Origin: Bacteroidales bacterium
GTDB taxonomy: Bacteria; Bacteroidota; Bacteroidia; Bacteroidales; Muribaculaceae
Assembly: GCA_019416285.1 (NCBI GenBank)
Contig: DXXM01000002.1
Span: forward strand, 1-64,000
Reading direction: 5' to 3'
Length of the DNA: 64,000 bases
In this document: positions 24,806 to 32,148 of the stretch, piece after piece
How positions within the stretch are numbered: position 1 is the stretch's first letter
Layout: each line of letters opens with the position of its first letter
Program-made: the position numbers and the translations under genes
The notes under the pieces: generated by a model
Databases searched by the model: none
What the model saw: only the letters and a program-made list of their open reading frames with translations
Told to the model about the DNA's origin: nothing

Positions 24806-25384
24806 ATGAATAAAAGTTTAATTGGAACCCGCACGGAGAAAAACCTCATGACTTCGTTTGCCGGGGAATCTCAGGCAAGAATGCGCTACACGTATTTTGC
24901 CAAGATAGCTAAAAAGGAGGGATTTGAGCAAATTGCTGCAATCTTCATGGAGACAGCGGAGCAAGAGAAGGAACACGCCAAACGTATGTTCAAGTACCTT
25001 GAAGGTGGAGAAGTGGAAATCATCGCAACCTATCCCGCCGGAGTTATAAGCTGCACACTCGACAATCTTCAGGCTGCCGCCAATGGTGAACATGAAGAAT
25101 GGGCAATGGTTTATCCACATTTTGCAGATATAGCAGAGGAAGAAGGCTTTCATGAAATAGCTGCAATGTACCGCAACATCTGTGTGGCTGAAAAAAATCA
25201 CGAGGAACGCTACCGTGCCTTTGTGAAGAACATCGAAACGGCGAGGGTATTCGCCAAAGATAACGAGGTCGTGTGGCAATGCCGCAACTGCGGATACATC
25301 CATGTGGGCAAAGAAGCTCCTGAAGAATGTCCTGCCTGCCTCCACCCACAAGGGTATTTTCAATTGAAAAATTCAGAATTATAG
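24806..25384 (+). CDS. rbr: Rubrerythrin
   Basis: A 192-residue cytosolic peroxide reductase. The ferritin-like four-helix domain carries the diiron ExxH motifs (AGESQARMRY near residue 20, AEQEKEHAKRMF near 52, EEEGFHEIAAMYR near 115, AEKNHEERY near 131). The C-terminal rubredoxin knuckle has paired cysteines CRNCGY and CPACLH binding a further iron. It starts four bases after the MBL gene stop, so it is the last gene of the operon, and a hairpin terminator follows. It is ordinary for an anaerobe, but finding it inside this mobile operon is unusual and suggests oxidative protection of a metal-dependent process. Confidence 0.95.
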   Translation: MNKSLIGTRTEKNLMTSFAGESQARMRYTYFAKIAKKEGFEQIAAIFMETAEQEKEHAKRMFKYLEGGEVEIIATYPAGVISCTLDNLQAAANGEHEEWAMVYPHFADIAEEEGFHEIAAMYRNICVAEKNHEERYRAFVKNIETARVFAKDNEVVWQCRNCGYIHVGKEAPEECPACLHPQGYFQLKNSEL

Positions 25385-25408
25385 TAATTTACATAAAAAC
25401 AAACGTAT

Positions 25409-25451
25409 AATGTCAAGGTGTTTGTATATAAGCATATACCTTGACATTTTG
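25409..25451 (+). terminator. Terminator of the cargo operon
   Basis: Arms 25409-25419 and 25438-25448 (11 bp perfect) with a short T-run. It ends only a few bases before the PepSY frame, which suggests that frame has been joined here by rearrangement. Confidence 0.7.
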
Positions 25452-25455
25452 CCTT

Positions 25456-26060
25456 ATGAATCAAACATTAAAACATTCACTACTTATCACTCACCGGTGG
25501 TTGGGTTGGATATTCGGTTTCACGAATTTAGTAATATGCATTACTGGAGGGTTTTATGTTTTTCGTACAGAGCTAACAGGATTGCTCGTAGAAATGGAAT
25601 ATGAAACAACAAAACTCGATGCTATATTTCACTTCATAATTGAAGGTCATCAATATTTATGGTTATCGCCAAACATCGGAAAATGGATTGTCGGAATCTC
25701 TGTTATTGCTTTTTTAATAACAGCTATAACTGGTATAATAATATGTATTCCTTATTATGCCAATAATAAATTGTTATTCAAATGGCATAAAAAAAGACAT
25801 TCAGATTATTGATAGATTATCACATTTTATTCGGAACATATTTTATCATTCCAATCACATTGCTCTGTGTTACAGGGCTTGTTTACATATTTGAATTCAT
25901 AAATGATAGGAATATCATGTGTATAATCGATATGATTCATAGAGGGCAGTTTTGTGGAATAATTGGGCAAATTTTAACACTCATTACTTCTGTTGTCGGT
26001 GCCTCACTATCTATTACTGGATATTACATTACACTGAAAAGATATAGCAAAAACAAATAA
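25456..26060 (+). pseudogene. Degraded PepSY-type membrane protein gene (frameshift and internal deletions)
   Basis: Two frames make up one broken gene. The first (from ATG at 25456, ending 25812) encodes the opening typical of PepSY-associated membrane proteins (THRWLGWIFGF) and a span GKWIVGISVIAFLITAITGII. The second (about 25809-26060, minus-one shift) continues with IDYHILFGTYFIIPITLLCVTGL and a last span IITGYY-like end. Joined they give about 205 residues, roughly half the usual length; the periplasmic PepSY parts are missing. Very AT-rich. Its stop overlaps the rteA start (TAATG), so the second frame may still serve to couple rteA translation. Confidence 0.65.
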
Positions 26061-28369
26061 TGAACTATGCGAAAAAAATTATCCTTTCCGGATACTTATT
26101 GATTGTTCTATTGATTGTTGTTCTTGCATATATTTGGCATTACGAATGGCAAGAAATTGCAACTTTAGAAGCTAATAATCAACAAATAGATGGTTTTAGG
26201 AAAGAGGTAAATCGTATTCATATCCGATTGATAGAGTTCTCTTTGTTGGGGGAAACTGTTTTGGATTGGGACGAAACGGATTTGGATAATTACCATACTC
26301 AACGCATCGCATTGGACAGTACATTGTACCTGTTCAATAAAATTCATTCGATTGAACATATTGATAGTGTACGCTATCTTTTAGAGGAAAAGGAACGACA
26401 GGTGTTCCAGATAGTTCGGTTAATGGATGAGCAACAATCTATCAACAAGAAGATAGCCAATCAAGCACCGGTTATTGTGCAGAAGATTGTGCATGAACAG
26501 CCCAAGAAACCGAAGCGTAAAGGTTTCTTGGGCATCTTCGGCAAAAAAGAGGAAATGAAGCCAACGACAACAACGACCACACTTCGTTCACCCAATAGAA
26601 ACATGGTCGGCGAGCAGAAAGAGCATAGCCGTCGGTTGTCGGAACAAGCAGACAGTCTTGCTGCCCGCAATGCAGATCTTAACAGGCAATTGAAGGGGCT
26701 AATCTGTCAAATAGAAGACAAGGTACAAGTTGACCTGCAAAGCCGGGAAGACGAAATAATAGCCATGCGTGAAAAGTCATTTATGCAGGTAGGAGGTTTA
26801 ATGGGATTTGTCCTTCTATTGTTGTTGTTTTCTTACATCATCATACACCGTGATGCAAAGAGCATCAAACAATACAAGCGCAAGACAATGGATTTGATAG
26901 GGCAACTGGAACAATCCGTACAACGGAACGAGGTTCTGATAGCATCAAGAAAAAAGGCGGTGCATACCATCACCCATGAACTGCGCACACCGTTGACTGC
27001 AATAACAGGCTATGCCGAACTGTTACAAAAAGAGTGCAACAAGGGCAGCAACGGGCATTTCATCCGGAACATACAGCAATCCTCCGACCGTATGCGTGAT
27101 ATGCTCAACACCCTATTGGACTTCTTCCGCTTGGACAATGGTAAGGAACAGCCAAGACTGTCACCATGTAGGATTTCAACAATCACGCATACACTTGAAA
27201 TGGTGTTTATGCCTGTTGTCATGAACAAAGGACTATCGCTGACTGTGAAGAACGTAAGTGATGCCGTTGTACTGACCGACAAGGAACGAATAATTCAAAT
27301 AGGAAACAACCTGCTGTCAAATGCCATCAAGTTCACTGAGGAAGGAAGCGTGTCGCTGACTACCGACTATACCGATGGAGTTCTGATAATTACGGTTGAA
27401 GATACGGGTACTGGCATGACCGAAGAGGAACAGCAACGTGTATTTGGCGCATTTGAACGCCTGTCAAATGCTGCCGCTAAGGATGGTTTCGGCTTGGGAC
27501 TTGCCATCGTACATAATATTGTGACGATGCTTCATGGAAAAATCAGACTGGACAGTACAAAAGGCAAAGGAAGCCGTTTCACAGTGGAGATACCCATGCA
27601 GAAAGCCGAAGAACTGCCAGAGCAGACGATACACGACTATATCCACCCAAAGGAAAGAAACATCAATGTCATCGCCATCGACAATGACGAGGTGTTGCTT
27701 CTGATGCTGAAAGAGATGTATGCCCAAGAAGGGATACACTGCGATACTTGTACCGATGCAGCGGAACTGATGGAAATGATCCGCCGGAAAGAATATAATC
27801 TACTGCTGACAGACCTAAATATGCCCGGAATAAACGGCTTTGAGTTGCTGGAACTTCTACGCTCGTCAAATGTAGGCAATTCTCAAACAATTCCGGTAGT
27901 CGTGGCTACCGCTTCGGGCAGTTGCGATGCGGAGGATCTTTTGGCAAAAGGCTTTGCCGGATGCCTGTTCAAACCGTTCTCCATATCGGAACTGATGGAG
28001 ATTTCCGACAAGTGCGCCATGAAAGCGACACCGGACGGGAACCCGGACTTTTCAGCCTTGCTGTCCTACGGCAATGAAGCCGCCATGCTGGAGAAACTGA
28101 TAATGGAAACCGAAAAGGAAATGCACTTGATGCAGGATTCAACAACGAAAAAAGACATGAAAGGGCTGAATGCTCTTACACACCACTTGCGCAGCTCATG
28201 GGAGGTACTCCGCACAGACCAACCGCTGAGGGAGCTTTATGGGGTACTTCACAATGAGATTACACCTGATGACAGCACCATTCAACAAGCGGTAAATTCA
28301 GTGCTGGATAAAGGTGCGGAAATAATCCGGTTGGCAAAAGAGGAAAGAAAAAAATACGAAAATGGATAA
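26060..28369 (+). CDS. rteA: RteA-type hybrid sensor histidine kinase
   Basis: A 769-residue membrane sensor kinase. A first span (residues 7-25), a periplasmic or coiled region to about 240, and a second span (242-262) come first. Next is the kinase core: His306 in ITHELRTPL, the N box NNLLSNAIKF near 416, and the DTGTGM and GFGLGLA ATP-binding turns. A receiver domain has Asp585 in LLTDLNMPG, and an HPt-like end has His708 in LTHHLRSSW. This is the layout of RteA of CTnDOT, which with RteB relays the excision signal. In CTnDOT tetQ precedes rteA; here a decayed PepSY frame does. The gene overlaps rteB by eight bases. Confidence 0.92.
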   Translation: MNYAKKIILSGYLLIVLLIVVLAYIWHYEWQEIATLEANNQQIDGFRKEVNRIHIRLIEFSLLGETVLDWDETDLDNYHTQRIALDSTLYLFNKIHSIEHIDSVRYLLEEKERQVFQIVRLMDEQQSINKKIANQAPVIVQKIVHEQPKKPKRKGFLGIFGKKEEMKPTTTTTTLRSPNRNMVGEQKEHSRRLSEQADSLAARNADLNRQLKGLICQIEDKVQVDLQSREDEIIAMREKSFMQVGGLMGFVLLLLLFSYIIIHRDAKSIKQYKRKTMDLIGQLEQSVQRNEVLIASRKKAVHTITHELRTPLTAITGYAELLQKECNKGSNGHFIRNIQQSSDRMRDMLNTLLDFFRLDNGKEQPRLSPCRISTITHTLEMVFMPVVMNKGLSLTVKNVSDAVVLTDKERIIQIGNNLLSNAIKFTEEGSVSLTTDYTDGVLIITVEDTGTGMTEEEQQRVFGAFERLSNAAAKDGFGLGLAIVHNIVTMLHGKIRLDSTKGKGSRFTVEIPMQKAEELPEQTIHDYIHPKERNINVIAIDNDEVLLLMLKEMYAQEGIHCDTCTDAAELMEMIRRKEYNLLLTDLNMPGINGFELLELLRSSNVGNSQTIPVVVATASGSCDAEDLLAKGFAGCLFKPFSISELMEISDKCAMKATPDGNPDFSALLSYGNEAAMLEKLIMETEKEMHLMQDSTTKKDMKGLNALTHHLRSSWEVLRTDQPLRELYGVLHNEITPDDSTIQQAVNSVLDKGAEIIRLAKEERKKYENG

Positions 28370-29684
28370 GACAAAGATAATAGTGGTGGAAGACAACATC
28401 GTGTACTGCGAGTTTGTCTGCAATATGCTGGCACGGGAGGGTTACAGTACCGTGAAGGCTTACCACCTGTCAACAGCGAGGAAACATCTGCAACAAGCAA
28501 CGGATAATGACATCGTGGTTGCCGACCTGCGCCTGCCTGACGGCAACGGCATAGATCTGTTGCGCTGGATGCGAAAGGAGGGAAAGACGCAACCTTTCAT
28601 CATTATGACCGACTACGCCGAAGTGCATACAGCTGTGGAAAGCATGAAGCTCGGTTCGATAGATTATATACCCAAAAAGCTGATAGAAGACAAACTCGTC
28701 TCCATTATTCGCTCCATACAGAAGGAGTGTCAGGCAGGACAACGCCGTATGCCCGTGTTCGCCCGTGAAGGTTCCGCCTTTCAGAAAATCATGCACCGCA
28801 TAAGGCTGGTGGCAGCTACCGACATGAGCGTGATGATATTCGGAGAGAACGGAACGGGCAAGGAGCATATCGCCCACCTGTTGCACGACAAGAGCAAACG
28901 GACTGGCAAGCCATTCGTGGCGGTGGACTGTGGCTCACTCACCAAAGAGCTTGCACCGTCGGCTTTCTTCGGACACGTCAAAGGCGCGTTCACAGGTGCG
29001 GACAGTGCCAAGAAAGGATATTTTCATGAAGCGGAAGGCGGCACGCTGTTTCTGGACGAGGTGGGCAACCTTGCGTTGGAAACACAACAGATGTTGCTCC
29101 GTGCCATACAGGAAAGGCGTTATCGTCCGGTCGGTGACAAATCGGACAAGAATTTCAATGTCCGCGTCATCTCCGCCACTAATGAGAATCTGGAAGTGGC
29201 AGTCAGCGAAAAGCGTTTCCGGCAGGATCTGTTTTACCGTCTGCACGACTTCGGGATAACCGTTCCTCCGTTGCGCGACTGTCAGGAGGACATCATGCCG
29301 CTGGCGGAGTTCTTCCGTGATATGGCAAACAGGGAGCTGGAGTGCAGCGTGAGCGGTTTCAGTTCCGAAGCCCGTAAAGCGTTACTCGCACATCTGTGGC
29401 CGGGCAACGTGCGCGAACTCCGGCAGAAGATAATGGGAGCCGTATTGCAGGCGCAGGAAGGTGTGGTGACGAAAGAACATCTGGAGCTTGCCGTAACCAA
29501 ACCGACCTCACCCGTCAGCTTCGCCCTGCGCAATGACGCGGAGGATAAGGAGCGGATATTGCGAGCGTTGAAACAGGCAAACGGCAACCGGTGTGCCGCA
29601 GCCGAACTATTGGGAATAAGCAGGTCGGCACTATACAGTAAACTTGAAGAGTATGGACTTAAATATAAATTCAGGCAATCATAG
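28362..29684 (+). CDS. rteB: RteB-type NtrC-family response regulator
   Basis: A 440-residue sigma-54 activator. It has a receiver domain (residues 1-120, phospho-acceptor Asp55 in VVADLRLPDG), an AAA+ domain (about 135-375) with Walker A GENGTGKE, the sigma-54 contact loop GAFTGAD and Walker B GTLFLDEVG, and a Fis-type HTH at the C terminus (CAAAELLGISRSALYSKL). In CTnDOT RteB activates rteC, whose product drives excision; no rteC is present here, so its target must be elsewhere or the circuit is rewired. Translationally coupled to rteA. It is the last gene of the element. Confidence 0.94.
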   Translation: MDKTKIIVVEDNIVYCEFVCNMLAREGYSTVKAYHLSTARKHLQQATDNDIVVADLRLPDGNGIDLLRWMRKEGKTQPFIIMTDYAEVHTAVESMKLGSIDYIPKKLIEDKLVSIIRSIQKECQAGQRRMPVFAREGSAFQKIMHRIRLVAATDMSVMIFGENGTGKEHIAHLLHDKSKRTGKPFVAVDCGSLTKELAPSAFFGHVKGAFTGADSAKKGYFHEAEGGTLFLDEVGNLALETQQMLLRAIQERRYRPVGDKSDKNFNVRVISATNENLEVAVSEKRFRQDLFYRLHDFGITVPPLRDCQEDIMPLAEFFRDMANRELECSVSGFSSEARKALLAHLWPGNVRELRQKIMGAVLQAQEGVVTKEHLELAVTKPTSPVSFALRNDAEDKERILRALKQANGNRCAAAELLGISRSALYSKLEEYGLKYKFRQS

Positions 29685-29724
29685 CCCGTAATTCACTGAT
29701 TTTGGATAAATCTGATAATCGAAT

Positions 29725-29756
29725 TTTGGCTAATTCAGAAAATAGTGCTATCTTCG
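29725..29756 (+). promoter_or_regulatory. Outward-facing promoter at the right end of the element
   Basis: TTTG at 29725-29728, twenty bases, then TATCTTCG at 29749-29756 (one base off TAnnTTTG). It points out of the element into the flavodoxin fragment, whose GTG start at 29806 lies about 40 bases beyond the expected start of transcription. Confidence 0.5.
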
Positions 29757-29794
29757 CATTGAGCTATTTGAAATGATTGGGAATCATGCAAAAT

Positions 29795-29854
29795 AATGAA
29801 GACAGGTGGTTTCTAAACCATTACCTACACCTCTATTACTATCTTGCAATTTAT
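29795..29854 (+). repeat. Right terminal inverted-repeat pair of the element
   Basis: AATGAAGACAGGT (29795-29807) and TTGCAATTTA (29845-29854) are the reverse complements (one mismatch in the first) of the words near the left end, in mirrored order. The possible right attachment core GCAACAAAT follows at 29881-29889. Confidence 0.5.
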
Positions 29855-30447
29855 TGATAATCAAGAATAATCTGGTTAAAGCAACAAATGTGAAGCAGCC
29901 AAAGATAAAGGAGGACCCGAAATCGGTTCTCATCATTTCGTCGAGTCCCCGCAGAGGCGGCAACTCGGAAACTCTCTGCGAGCAGTTCCGAAAAGGTGCC
30001 GAAGAAGCCGGACACCGGGTGGAGATGCTTAATCTCAATGACTACGACATTCGTTTCTTCGACAAAACAGAATATGTCCGTGGCGAGGAAGAGTCCGAGG
30101 AGGATGATGCGGTGAAAATCATAAGGAAGATGGAGAAGGCTGATGTGATAGTCCTCGCCTCGCCGGTCTACTTCTACTCGATGACCGCCCAGATGAAAAC
30201 CCTCATCGACCGCACCTATAACCACGAAAAGAATCTCGCCGAGAAGGAATTTTACTATATCGTCACCTCCACCGACCGAACTTCCGAGGCACTCGAAGGG
30301 ACGGTTGAAGGTTTCAGAGGCTTTGCGAGATGCCTGTATAAATCGGTTGAGCGCGGAATAGTCCATGGCCACGGCGCGCGTGAGCGCGGAGCGATACTCA
30401 ACCATCCTGCAATGCAGGAAGCCTACGATTTAGGTAAAGGTGTGTGA
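29806..30447 (+). CDS. Flavodoxin-family NAD(P)H-dependent reductase, probable 3' fragment
   Basis: The frame begins with a GTG inside the element end; its first 25 residues (VSKPLPTPLLL...) are element sequence and not family-like. The conserved domain starts at SVLIISSSPRRGGNSET, the FMN phosphate-binding loop, and includes ASPVYFYSMTAQMKTLIDR, typical of FMN reductase/flavodoxin-fold enzymes. No ATG precedes the domain in frame. The natural N terminus was probably the lipoprotein signal now at 14640-14762, which would make this a secreted flavodoxin like its neighbour at 12873. It may still be expressed from the outward promoter, but then as a cytosolic protein. Confidence 0.8.
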   Translation: MVSKPLPTPLLLSCNLLIIKNNLVKATNVKQPKIKEDPKSVLIISSSPRRGGNSETLCEQFRKGAEEAGHRVEMLNLNDYDIRFFDKTEYVRGEEESEEDDAVKIIRKMEKADVIVLASPVYFYSMTAQMKTLIDRTYNHEKNLAEKEFYYIVTSTDRTSEALEGTVEGFRGFARCLYKSVERGIVHGHGARERGAILNHPAMQEAYDLGKGV

Positions 30448-30470
30448 ATCCTATCTTGAAATGTGTTTTC

Positions 30471-30512
30471 AGGGGCAGGCGGCTCGAAAATCCGCCTGCT
30501 CCTGAACTTTTT
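30471..30512 (+). terminator. Terminator after the flavodoxin fragment
   Basis: Arms 30471-30482 and 30492-30503 (12 bp, one G-T pair) followed by a T-run. It marks the original end of the redox operon that begins at 11809. Confidence 0.8.
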
Positions 30513-30543
30513 GTTGGAAAAATTGCGATAATGTGGCTAAAAT

Positions 30544-30574
30544 TTTGAAAATTCATGATAAAAGTATAACTTTG
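30544..30574 (+). promoter_or_regulatory. gdhA promoter
   Basis: TTTG at 30544-30547, nineteen bases, TAACTTTG at 30567-30574. Leader to the gdhA start is about 85 bases. Confidence 0.78.
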
Positions 30575-30665
30575 TAGCGAAAAAGCTGATTTTGCTATCA
30601 AAATGTAGCTTTACGGTGTAATTTAATTACGATTCAGCAAATACATAATTCCAATTTCCAAAGGT

Positions 30666-32003
30666 ATGAAAGCAGTAGAAGTAATCGACGAACTGAAACG
30701 TCGTTTTCCTAATGAACCTGAGTACATTCAGGCAGTGGACGAGGTGTTGACCTCAATTGAAGATGTCTATAATGAAAATCCTGAATTTGAAAGATATAAC
30801 CTTATCGAGCGTCTTTGTATTCCCGACCGCATTTTTGCCTTCCGCGTGTCGTGGGTAGATGACAAGGGTAAAGTTCACAATAACATGGGCTACCGCGTGC
30901 AGCACAACAATGCCATCGGCCCGTACAAGGGTGGTATCCGTTTCCACTCTTCGGTCAACCTCTCGATTCTCAAGTTCCTCGCTTTCGAGCAGACATTCAA
31001 GAACTCGCTCACAACACTTGCTATGGGTGGCGCCAAGGGTGGCAGTGACTTCTCGCCCCGCGGCAAGAGCGACATGGAAGTGATGCGCTTCTGCCAGGCT
31101 TTCATCCAGGAGCTCTGGCGTCAGATTGGCCCTGACACCGACGTGCCTGCCGGCGATATCGGCGTAGGCGGCCGAGAGGTAGGCTATATGTTCGGCGAAT
31201 ACAAGAAGATGGCCCGAGAGTTTACAGGCACATTCACCGGCAAGGGCATTGAGTTCGGCGGTTCGCTCATCCGTCCCGAAGCCACTGGCTACGGCAACGT
31301 ATATTTCCTCCTCGAGATGCTCAAGACACGCGGTCTCGACATCGAGGGCAAGCGCGTGGCCATCTCCGGCTCGGGCAATGTGGCTACCTATACAGCCGAG
31401 AAGCTCCTCTCGCTTGGCGCAAAGGTGGTTTCCATGAGCGATAGCGACGGCTCTATCTATGTGCCCGACGGTATCACCCGCGAACAGCTTGATTTCATTT
31501 TCAAGCTCAAGAACATCTATCGTGGCCGCATCCGCGAGTTTGCCGAGGAATACGGCTGCGAGTATTTCGAAGGCGAGCGTCCCTGGCATCACGTAGCCTG
31601 CGATATCGCAATGCCCTCCGCTACTCAGAATGAAATCGATGGCGACGACGCCCGCGCTCTCATTGCCAACGGATGTATCGCTGTCAGCGAAGGTGCCAAC
31701 ATGCCCTCGACTCCCGAGGCAATCCGCGAGTTCATCAACGCACGCATCCTCTATGCTCCCGGCAAGGCCGCAAACGCAGGCGGTGTTTCGGTTTCCGGCC
31801 TCGAGATGGCGCAGAACTCTCAGAAACTATCCTGGAGCGCCGAAGAGGTTGATCAGAAGCTCAAGAGCATTATGGCTGAAATCCACAAGCAGTGCGTCAA
31901 ATACGGCGCCGAGCCTGATGGATATATCAATTATGTGCGCGGAGCCAACGTAGCCGGCTTCATGAAGGTAGCGCGCGCAATGATGGCCCAGGGCATCCTC
32001 TAA
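30666..32003 (+). CDS. gdhA: Glutamate dehydrogenase (hexameric, NADP-type)
   Basis: The 445-residue cytosolic enzyme interconverts 2-oxoglutarate plus ammonia and glutamate, a main route of ammonia assimilation in gut Bacteroidales. Full length: the substrate region GYRVQHNNAIGPYKGGIRFH near residue 77, the catalytic-lysine motif MGGAKGG near residue 121, PAGDIGVGGREVG near 160 and the Rossmann motif ISGSGNVATYTAEK near 235. Strong codon bias points to high expression. It has its own promoter and terminator. Confidence 0.97.
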   Translation: MKAVEVIDELKRRFPNEPEYIQAVDEVLTSIEDVYNENPEFERYNLIERLCIPDRIFAFRVSWVDDKGKVHNNMGYRVQHNNAIGPYKGGIRFHSSVNLSILKFLAFEQTFKNSLTTLAMGGAKGGSDFSPRGKSDMEVMRFCQAFIQELWRQIGPDTDVPAGDIGVGGREVGYMFGEYKKMAREFTGTFTGKGIEFGGSLIRPEATGYGNVYFLLEMLKTRGLDIEGKRVAISGSGNVATYTAEKLLSLGAKVVSMSDSDGSIYVPDGITREQLDFIFKLKNIYRGRIREFAEEYGCEYFEGERPWHHVACDIAMPSATQNEIDGDDARALIANGCIAVSEGANMPSTPEAIREFINARILYAPGKAANAGGVSVSGLEMAQNSQKLSWSAEEVDQKLKSIMAEIHKQCVKYGAEPDGYINYVRGANVAGFMKVARAMMAQGIL

Positions 32004-32085
32004 ACAGCATCTTGGAATAAAATCATCTTATAATAAGCAAAATCTTAGAATTTCTCCAATCTCCCATACGCTTTGATACATGATG

Positions 32086-32124
32086 AATCCCCTTACCGAG
32101 CCTCTTGCCTGGTAAGGGGATTTG
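32086..32124. terminator. Bidirectional terminator, gdhA / NfeD gene
   Basis: Arms 32086-32097 and 32111-32122 (12 bp perfect) with T-rich sequence on the right. Serves the convergent gdhA and NfeD genes. Confidence 0.82.
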
Positions 32125-32148
32125 ATTTTGTGAGTATCTCTGTGTTTT

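Larger units (their letters stand above)
14784..29880. mobile_element. CTnDOT-family integrative element with deleted transfer region and foreign cargo
   Basis: Bounds are estimated from the candidate attachment repeats and the interrupted flavodoxin gene. Backbone genes in order: two tyrosine recombinases, a small conserved protein, two excisionase-like HTH proteins, a DUF3408 protein, a candidate oriT, MobA, and finally RteA-RteB. These are the modules of CTnDOT-type Bacteroides conjugative transposons. The relaxase (MobB), coupling protein (MobC), all tra genes, rteC and tetQ are missing from this stretch. The gap holds an AT-richer cargo: an AraC regulator, EamA transporter, LpxC, MBL-fold hydrolase, rubrerythrin and a broken PepSY gene. 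Imperfect inverted repeats occur near both ends. Confidence 0.82.
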
